A stretch of DNA of 11,517 bases from UTPRO1 sp031400185 (lineage in GTDB: Bacteria > Desulfobacterota > Binatia > UTPRO1). A model generated the notes under the pieces. It worked only from the letters and a program-made list of their open reading frames with translations. It did no database searches and was not told the origin of the DNA. How positions within the stretch are numbered: position 1 is the stretch's first letter; the number at the start of each line of letters is the position of its first letter. Made by a program: the position numbers and the translations under genes. Location of the stretch: assembly GCA_031400185.1 (NCBI GenBank), contig JANNPN010000110.1, forward strand, positions 1-11,517. Reading direction: 5' to 3'. Positions 7,163 through 11,517 of the stretch are shown here, one piece after another.

Positions 7163-8059
7163 CTACGGACAGTAGGTCGGATTTGCCGGGTGGCTGCAGT
7201 CGCCGGTCTTCGCGGGATCGCCTTCGACGGCGACCAGGCCATTCACGAGGGTCGCTGGACCGACGGTCGGAATGGCGACGATCTCGCCGTTCGGATCGCG
7301 GAGCTCGACGTAGTGGAAGGTCTCGAGCCCGCCGCAACTTGGCGTGAGGCTGCAGCTGAGTCCGCTGGTGTTGATCGCGCCCGTCGCGCCGAGCGAGAAC
7401 GAGCACACCTTCATGCAGCCGTCCGTATCGTCGCCGCGGAGGCGGTAATGCCAATTGGGCGACTGGAAGGACGACGTGCTGAAGTTGCCGCGAAAGACGA
7501 CGCTCCAGCCGCTCGTGCTGACGACGCTCGTGCAGGCCGGATCGCTGCTCTCGCCGCAGAGCTCTCCGTCACGAAGTCCACCGTGGCAGACGTTCGACGA
7601 GCAGTTCGCGGCGCCGCCCGTGCACGCCCCGCCGGGGCACGCGCTTGCGGCACTGCACGCGCCGCCGTTGTTGGTGCCGCCGACGCAGGTGGTCGCAACG
7701 CAGCTCTCGTTGTGGTGGCGTCCGCCGGAACACTTGGCGGCGATGCACGGGAACGGCTCCAGCGAGCAGGTGTAGCTGATGCCGTCGTCGGTCAGGATGC
7801 CGCCGGCGTCGATGCGGAGCTGGACGGTGGTGTCGTCCTTGTAGATCACCGTCGTCGTTGTGCCGGCCGGAAGATAGAACAGGCTCGGCGACAGCACGTC
7901 GGCGTAGTCGCAGGTGTCGAGCAACGGATCGGTACACGTCCGGTAGTTGCCCATGTTGGTCTTGTAGTCGCCCGTGTGGGTGATCGCGTGTGCCGCCGAC
8001 GTTGCGGCTACCATCGTGATCGCCGTCGCGAGCGCCGCGAGTGCGAAGCGTCGATGCAT
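7163..8059 (-). CDS. Secreted cysteine-rich protein with Gly/Cys repeats, function unknown
   Basis: The 298-residue product begins with a clear signal peptide (MHRRFALAALATAITM, cleavage probably after SAAHA at 25). Residues 26-97 contain CTDPLLDTCDYADVLSP and a strand-rich LPAGTTTTVIYKDD segment. Residues 98-176 hold a run of short repeats of type C-x-GG-x(3,4)-G-x-x-C with CPGGAC: CSGGRHHNESC, CVGGTNNGGAC, CTGGAANC and CHGGLRDGELC. Residues 180-298 are again strand-like with four further cysteines and a final CSHPANPTYCP. The many paired cysteines imply an oxidising extracytoplasmic location. I do not recognise a named family; the short repeats are typical of secreted proteins in deltaproteobacteria-like genomes. 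It is monocistronic: a strong ribosome binding site precedes it and a hairpin follows. The longer start at 8194 is rejected, because it would bury the signal peptide. Confidence 0.82.
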   Translation of the reverse strand: MHRRFALAALATAITMVAATSAAHAITHTGDYKTNMGNYRTCTDPLLDTCDYADVLSPSLFYLPAGTTTTVIYKDDTTVQLRIDAGGILTDDGISYTCSLEPFPCIAAKCSGGRHHNESCVATTCVGGTNNGGACSAASACPGGACTGGAANCSSNVCHGGLRDGELCGESSDPACTSVVSTSGWSVVFRGNFSTSSFQSPNWHYRLRGDDTDGCMKVCSFSLGATGAINTSGLSCSLTPSCGGLETFHYVELRDPNGEIVAIPTVGPATLVNGLVAVEGDPAKTGDCSHPANPTYCP

Positions 8060-8065
8060 GAGAGA

Positions 8066-8072
8066 CCTCCTC
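8066..8072 (-). promoter_or_regulatory. Strong ribosome binding site of the Cys-rich protein gene
   Basis: The minus strand reads GAGGAGG six bases before ATG at 8059, the best Shine-Dalgarno match in the window. It fixes the start at the signal-peptide methionine and suggests high translation. The ~205 bases further upstream, to the divergent glycosyltransferase, show no promoter I would name. Confidence 0.8.
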
Positions 8073-8277
8073 GGTAGGGGAGCCGATGGGCTCGTTGCGC
8101 GGTCGCATCGACGCTGCGAGCGCGCGCCAAGGTAGACAACGACGAAGTCTCCAATACGCTGCGAGGTGTCCCAGTGTGAGACGAACTTCCTCACCGTGCG
8201 GAAAACGCCCAGGATAGTCGGGGTGTCGATCCGGCGCCGGTCCTCGTGCCGCTGGCGTCGGCGTACGCGCCCAGTGT

Positions 8278-8282
8278 AGGAG
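8278..8282 (+). promoter_or_regulatory. Ribosome binding site pointing at an ATC codon upstream of the glycosyltransferase
   Basis: AGGAG is followed after 7 bases by ATC (8290-8292), in frame with the glycosyltransferase. Starting there would add 22 residues, including RVSILV, the family's usual first beta strand. No ATG, GTG or TTG lies in frame between the upstream stop at 8215-8217 and GTG 8356. This site therefore suggests either a rare ATC start or an ATG changed by mutation or sequencing error. Confidence 0.5.
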
Positions 8283-8355
8283 CGCCGGCATCACGTCTGC
8301 ACTCGCCACTCGCATCGTTCTGCCGACCTCGGAAGCGCCGCGCGTCTCGATCCTC

Positions 8356-9522
8356 GTGTCCGCGGCCGCCGGACCCGATCTGCTGCGTGCGTGTCTCGCA
8401 TCGGTCGCGCGTCACGCGCCGCGCACGATCGCGTTCGAGGTGCTCGTGCTCTTGAACGCCGACGTCGCGTCGTGCGCGGCGCTCCTGCGCGACGCGGTGA
8501 CCGGCGCGCGGGTCGTCGCGTCGGCGGTGAACCTCGGACTCGCGGGTGGCGCGAATCGCCTCCGCGCCGAGGCGCGCGGCGAGCTGCTCGTCCTGCTGCA
8601 CGACGACGTCGAAGTCGAGTCGGGATGGTTGGAGGCGCTGGTGGCGACCGCGGATCGGCACCCGGACGCGGGTGCGGTCGGGAGTCAGGTGCTCGAGATG
8701 GACGGCCGCCTGCAGAACAGCGGCATGATCCTCTGGCGCGATGGGACGACGTCGCCGCCGTGGATCGGCACGCCGCCGCCGCCGTCGGCGTTCGATCGTC
8801 GGCGTGCCGTCGACTACTGCGGTACCGCGTCGCTCCTCGTCCGGGCGGAAACGTGGGACGCGATCGGCGGAGCCGACGAGGGGTTCTTTCCCGCCTACTA
8901 CGTCGACGTCGACCTCGCGCTGGCCATGCGCGCGCACGGGCAGGTGACGCTCTACGAGCCCGCCTCGCGGATCCGGCATCACCGCGGTGCGAGCAGCGAC
9001 CTGCGGTGGCGCGTTTTCCTGACCGTGCGGCACCGGCGGCGCCTGCTCGCCAAGTGGGGAGACGCGCTCGCGACGCACGAGGCACGCGTCGACGGGTCGC
9101 CGGACGCGATCGCGCGTGCCGTCGCAGGGGCCGAGGCGGTGGGCGAGACGCTCCGCCGTCGTGACGCGCCGTCGACGCCGACGGCGCGCCCGCCATCACC
9201 CGCACGTGATGCGGCAGCGCAGGAGCGCCGGCACCTCGAGATGGACGTTGCGCTCAGGCGCGACTACGCGGCGACGCTCGAAGAGGCCCTGCACGCTGCC
9301 GAGCGCGAGCTCGTCCGCGTGCAGCACGAGCTCGTCGCCGCCGGCCACGAGCTCGAGGCGCTGACCGAGCGCGCCCGCGCCGCGCTCCCGGCCGCCGAGC
9401 TCAGCGACCTGCGGGCGCGGTCGGCCGTCCTCGCGGCGCTCGAGCGCGGACGGTGGTGGGGCCTGTATCTGCGCCTCGGGCCGCGGTTGCGCGGGTGGAG
9501 AAGGCGCAGCAAGGAAGAGTGA
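8356..9522 (+). CDS. Family 2 glycosyltransferase with C-terminal coiled coil
   Basis: GT-A fold enzymes of this family transfer a sugar from a nucleotide-sugar to a growing glycan at the cytoplasmic face of the membrane. From GTG 8356 (388 residues) the sequence shows AVNLGLAGGANRLRAEARGE, then the metal/nucleotide motif LLVLLHDDVEVESGWLEAL (Asp83-Asp84), VGSQVLEMDGRLQNSG, and the acceptor-side block ASLLVRAETWDAIGG plus DEGFFPAYYVDVDLALAMR (about 174-192). Residues about 287-345 are Glu/Ala/Leu/Arg-rich with heptad character, a likely coiled coil, and the tail RRRSKEE is basic. The conserved first strand RVSILV lies upstream of GTG 8356, so the true start is probably the ATC at 8290, which has a good ribosome binding site; 8356 is simply the first canonical codon. 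An RmlC-like gene follows 2 bases after the stop, suggesting surface polysaccharide synthesis. Donor and acceptor are unknown. Confidence 0.87.
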   Translation: MSAAAGPDLLRACLASVARHAPRTIAFEVLVLLNADVASCAALLRDAVTGARVVASAVNLGLAGGANRLRAEARGELLVLLHDDVEVESGWLEALVATADRHPDAGAVGSQVLEMDGRLQNSGMILWRDGTTSPPWIGTPPPPSAFDRRRAVDYCGTASLLVRAETWDAIGGADEGFFPAYYVDVDLALAMRAHGQVTLYEPASRIRHHRGASSDLRWRVFLTVRHRRRLLAKWGDALATHEARVDGSPDAIARAVAGAEAVGETLRRRDAPSTPTARPPSPARDAAAQERRHLEMDVALRRDYAATLEEALHAAERELVRVQHELVAAGHELEALTERARAALPAAELSDLRARSAVLAALERGRWWGLYLRLGPRLRGWRRRSKEE

Positions 9523-9524
9523 CC

Positions 9525-10070
9525 ATGGCGAACGATCCGACGGAGATCCGGGGCTTCGAGATCGCGGCACCGCGGCAGTCGTCACTCACGTCCGACGGGG
9601 CGCTCCGCCTCGACGCGATCGAGGGTCTCCGGCACCGCGTCATCCGCCCGGTGGCACACACGCACGGTCATCTGAGCGAGATCTACCGCAGCGATTGGGG
9701 GATCACCGACGCGCCGGTCGTCCAAGTGAACCTGACGACGACGCTCCCGGGGCGCGTGCGCGCCTGGGGTTTGCACCTCCACACGATCGATCGCCTGTTC
9801 GTCGCGAGCGGCTCGGTGCGCATCGTCTGCTGGGACGGCCGGACGCGTTCACGCACGCAGGGACGCGTCAACGAGCTCGTGTTCAGCGACCGTACGCAGG
9901 GACTGGTCGTGATCCCCGTCGGCGTCTACCACGGCTGGAAGAACGTCGGAGAAACGGAGGCCGTCATGGTGAGCATGCCGAGTCGGCTCTACGATCATGA
10001 TGGTCCCGACCGCTACGAGCTCCCATGGGATGCGCCCGCGACGCGCGCCGTGATTCCGTACGAGTGGTAG
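9525..10070 (+). CDS. dTDP-4-dehydrorhamnose 3,5-epimerase-like (RmlC-type cupin) protein
   Basis: RmlC-type cupins epimerise 4-keto-6-deoxy sugar nucleotides, supplying deoxysugars such as rhamnose for surface glycans. The 181-residue product has RmlC length. Visible elements are IEGLRHRVIRPVAHTHGHL near the start, the cupin strand WGLHLHTIDRLFVASGSV with His84 and His86, VCWDGRTRS, and LVVIPVGVYHGWKNVG with His136. These are followed by SRLYDHDGPDRYELPWDAP (Tyr156) and a final IPYEW. In classical RmlC the first histidine sits in a GLHYQ-like motif; here it is GLHLH, closer to the HxH of FdtA/WxcM ketoisomerases, so the exact reaction is uncertain. ATG 9525 is chosen because AAGGAAGAG lies just upstream, inside the end of the glycosyltransferase gene, whose stop ends 2 bases earlier; the two are probably translationally coupled. 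The other rhamnose genes (rmlA, B, D) are not in the window. Confidence 0.8.
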   Translation: MANDPTEIRGFEIAAPRQSSLTSDGALRLDAIEGLRHRVIRPVAHTHGHLSEIYRSDWGITDAPVVQVNLTTTLPGRVRAWGLHLHTIDRLFVASGSVRIVCWDGRTRSRTQGRVNELVFSDRTQGLVVIPVGVYHGWKNVGETEAVMVSMPSRLYDHDGPDRYELPWDAPATRAVIPYEW

Positions 10071-10088
10071 TCCGCGTCGGGTGCGGGT

Positions 10089-11303
10089 TTAGACGATGCG
10101 TGCGCGCCGGAGCTCGGCGAGCGCCGCTGCGTCGAGTCCGAGCCGCTCACCGTAGATCTCGGCGTTGTGCTCGCCGAGGAGCGGCGCGGGACGCGTCGGA
10201 CCGCCGGGGCTCGCGGGCAGCTTGAACGGCGCGCCGAGGTCGCGGACGCGACCAAGCGCTGCATGGTCGAGCTCGACGATGTACTCGCGCGCCGCGAGGT
10301 GCGGGTGCTCGGCGGCCTCCGCGACGGTGAAGACGGCGGTCACCGGGACGCCCTCGGCCTGGCAGCGGTCCATGATCTCGCGCTTCCCGTGCTCCATCGT
10401 CCACTCGACCAGCAGGGGATAGATGGCGTCCTTGTTCTGCGCGCGCTGGTACATGTCCTGGAAGATGTCGACGGTCATCCACTCGGGATTGCCCATGACG
10501 CGGGCGAGCCCGTTCCACTGCCCGGCCTCGAGCGCCAGCATCCACACGTGGCCGTCCTTGCACGGGAGGATCGTCGCCGGTGCGCCGAGCGGCATGCCGA
10601 CCCCGGTGCGGCGCTCGAATTTCCCGTCCTGCGCGTAGCCGCCGATGTTCTGGCCGCCGACGAAGGTCGCGGCGATCGCCTCGGCGCACGACACGTCGAC
10701 GTGCTGCCCGCCGCCGACCCGTCCGCGCCCGTACACGGCGGCGAGGCCCCAGGTCGCGGCGGCGACGGCGCCGTAGAAGTCGGCCGAGAACGTCCCGTGC
10801 TCGAGCGGCGGCTCGCCGGGCCGGCCGCAGTAACGGCTGCTCGCGCCCGAGAGGTGGAAGGCGTTCAGATCCGTGCCGAGCCAGTCGGAATAGGGACCCG
10901 TCTGTCCGAACGGCGTGATGGAGATCATCACGAGGTTCGGATTCGCGGCGGCGAGCGTCGCGTAGTCGAGGCCCCACGACGCGAGCGCCCCCGGCTTGTG
11001 GTTCTCGATCACGACGTCGACCGCCGCCGCCGCGAGCCGGCGTGCCAGGTCGCGGCCGCGCTCGGTCGTGACGTCGAGGGTGATGCCGCGCTTGTTGGTA
11101 TTGAGGAAGAAGTAGAGGCCCGACTTCTCCGGGTGCGGCGCGTCCTGCGGGAACGGGCCCCAGGTGCGCGCGGGGTCGCCGCCCGGCGGCTCGAGCTTCA
11201 CGACGTCCGCGCCGTAGTCGGCGAAGAGCTTTCCGCAGTACGGCGCCGAGACGAGCTCGCCGATCTCGAGGACGGTGATGCCGTGGAGGGCGCCTGGAGG
11301 CAT
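10089..11303 (-). CDS. CaiB/BaiF family CoA transferase (second copy type)
   Basis: The 404-residue product has the family III CoA transferase hallmarks: LHGITVLEIGELVSAPYCGKL and GADVVKLEPPGGDPAR at the N-terminus, LYFFLNTNKRGITLDV, VDVVIENHKPGAL, NPNLVMISITPFGQTGPY, and catalytic Asp175 in TFSADFYGAVAAATWG followed by GGGQHVDVSCAEAI. The C-terminal block AAEHPHLAAREYIVELDH and PAPLLGEHNAEIYGE is standard. It is clearly a different subfamily from the first CoA transferase, which lacks the PPGGDPAR and LNTNKRG motifs, so the pair is not a recent duplication. Start 11303 (MPPGALHG) is preferred to 11354, as the 17 extra residues are not family-like; no strong ribosome binding site is visible. 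It converges on the epimerase gene with only 18 bases between stops. Substrate is unknown; LNTNKRGITLD is common in succinyl-, formyl- and carnitine-CoA-type members. Confidence 0.92.
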   Translation of the reverse strand: MPPGALHGITVLEIGELVSAPYCGKLFADYGADVVKLEPPGGDPARTWGPFPQDAPHPEKSGLYFFLNTNKRGITLDVTTERGRDLARRLAAAAVDVVIENHKPGALASWGLDYATLAAANPNLVMISITPFGQTGPYSDWLGTDLNAFHLSGASSRYCGRPGEPPLEHGTFSADFYGAVAAATWGLAAVYGRGRVGGGQHVDVSCAEAIAATFVGGQNIGGYAQDGKFERRTGVGMPLGAPATILPCKDGHVWMLALEAGQWNGLARVMGNPEWMTVDIFQDMYQRAQNKDAIYPLLVEWTMEHGKREIMDRCQAEGVPVTAVFTVAEAAEHPHLAAREYIVELDHAALGRVRDLGAPFKLPASPGGPTRPAPLLGEHNAEIYGERLGLDAAALAELRRARIV

Positions 11304-11393
11304 GGGTCGAGCGTGAGTAGTACGGAGCGTGGGGAGCGGCAAGCCAGGGCGCATTCCGTCGTGGCTACGTTCGATTCTCGAGCGGCGGAACGA

Positions 11394-11507
11394 TCGTACG
11401 CGGTGGTGAAGGCTTTGGTTATGAAAAATGTTGAAGTACTCGAGTTTAAAACAGAAAAAACTGATCTTGAGAGCATATTCTTAAAATTGGTTACACACGA
11501 GAAATAG
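11394..11507 (+). CDS. C-terminal fragment of an ABC transporter ATP-binding protein, AT-rich
   Basis: The plus frame ending at TAG 11505-11507 reads SYAVVKALVMKNVEVLEF, then KTEKTDLESIFLKLVTHEK. The ending DLESIFLKLV is the usual C-terminal signature of ABC-2-type exporter ATPases (consensus LEdiFl-l). Walker and signature motifs are absent, because the upstream part is replaced by GC-rich DNA antisense to the CoA transferase. From 11421 to the end I count 29 G/C in 97 bases (about 30 %). The left limit is approximate; the true junction lies somewhere around 11380-11420. It is either a chimeric contig end or a truncated gene at a transfer boundary. Confidence 0.6.
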   Translation, partial: SYAVVKALVMKNVEVLEFKTEKTDLESIFLKLVTHEK

Positions 11508-11514
11508 AGGAAAT

Positions 11515-11517
11515 ATG
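11515..11517 (+). CDS. Start codon of the next gene, probably an ABC transporter permease (cut by window edge)
   Basis: The window ends exactly on an ATG preceded by AGAGG (11506-11510), 4 bases away and overlapping the stop of the ABC ATPase fragment. In ABC-2 operons the membrane permease gene commonly follows the ATPase at this spacing. Nothing of the protein itself is visible, so the identity is inference from context. Confidence 0.4.

Noticed and set aside
6023..8077. Long plus-strand open frame (684 codons) opposite the first CoA transferase and the Cys-rich gene
   Set aside because: It crosses two well-supported minus-strand genes and the hairpin between them, and the product has no family features.
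8170..8277. Direct repeat CCCAGTGT at 8170-8177 and 8270-8277 as a possible operator or attachment site
   Set aside because: Eight bases matching once in a 100-base interval of biased composition is not significant, and there is no integrase or tRNA nearby.
8191..9205. Minus-strand frames of about 300 codons opposite the glycosyltransferase
   Set aside because: They are Arg/Pro-rich antisense shadows. The plus strand shows clear family-2 glycosyltransferase motifs.
10167..11393. Plus-strand open frame leading into the ABC ATPase tail
   Set aside because: This part is the antisense of the second CoA transferase. Only the AT-rich end after about 11394 resembles a real protein.
11304..11400. 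Promoter-like TTGCCG and TACTAC on the minus strand upstream of the second CoA transferase
   Set aside because: Spacing is only 14 bases and the region may include the suspected false join, so I do not call a promoter.

Overview
This is a GC-rich (roughly 70 % G+C by eye) bacterial chromosomal fragment, except for its last ~100 bases, which are AT-rich. The mix of genes is two secreted cysteine-rich proteins (one ending in a parallel beta-helix with a Pro/Thr linker), two unlinked CaiB/BaiF-type CoA transferases and a LigD-type DNA ligase. This fits an uncultured, high-GC, deltaproteobacteria-like environmental lineage (Binatota, Myxococcota or Desulfobacterota in the broad sense). That placement is inference from gene style; no taxonomic marker gene is present.

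Layout. (1) 1..2788, minus strand: a secreted protein of at least 929 residues that continues past the left edge. It has a signal peptide, a duplicated four-cysteine module, an unrecognised Cys-containing middle domain, a Thr/Pro linker and a beta-helix ending in a choice-of-anchor-Q-like tail. (2) 2936..5660, plus strand: ligD (ligase plus polymerase, no phosphoesterase domain) followed 19 bases later by an exonuclease III gene. They look like a two-gene DNA repair operon transcribed divergently from gene 1. (3) 5661..5848: a short gap holding a possible gene remnant. (4) 5849..7069, minus: first CaiB/BaiF CoA transferase. (5) 7117..7150: a perfect 13-bp hairpin just past the 3' end of the next minus-strand gene. 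(6) 7163..8059, minus: a secreted protein with short Gly/Cys repeats and a strong ribosome binding site. (7) 8290/8356..10070, plus: a family-2 glycosyltransferase with a C-terminal coiled coil and an RmlC-like cupin epimerase, 2 bases apart, probably serving surface polysaccharide or glycan synthesis. The best ribosome binding site of the glycosyltransferase points at an ATC codon. (8) 10089..11303, minus: second CaiB/BaiF CoA transferase, convergent with the epimerase. (9) About 11394..11517, plus: AT-rich DNA encoding the C-terminus of an ABC transporter ATPase and the start codon of a following gene. Its composition differs so sharply from the rest that it is either an assembly chimera or a transfer boundary.

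The genes form several small independent units rather than one pathway. I see no single new system such as a defence island, biosynthetic cluster or CRISPR locus. The items most worth following are the duplicated four-cysteine module, the phosphoesterase-less LigD paired with exonuclease III, the ATC-start problem and the composition break at the right end. No tRNA, rRNA, CRISPR array, insertion sequence or integrase was seen. No stretch over 300 bases lacks a gene.
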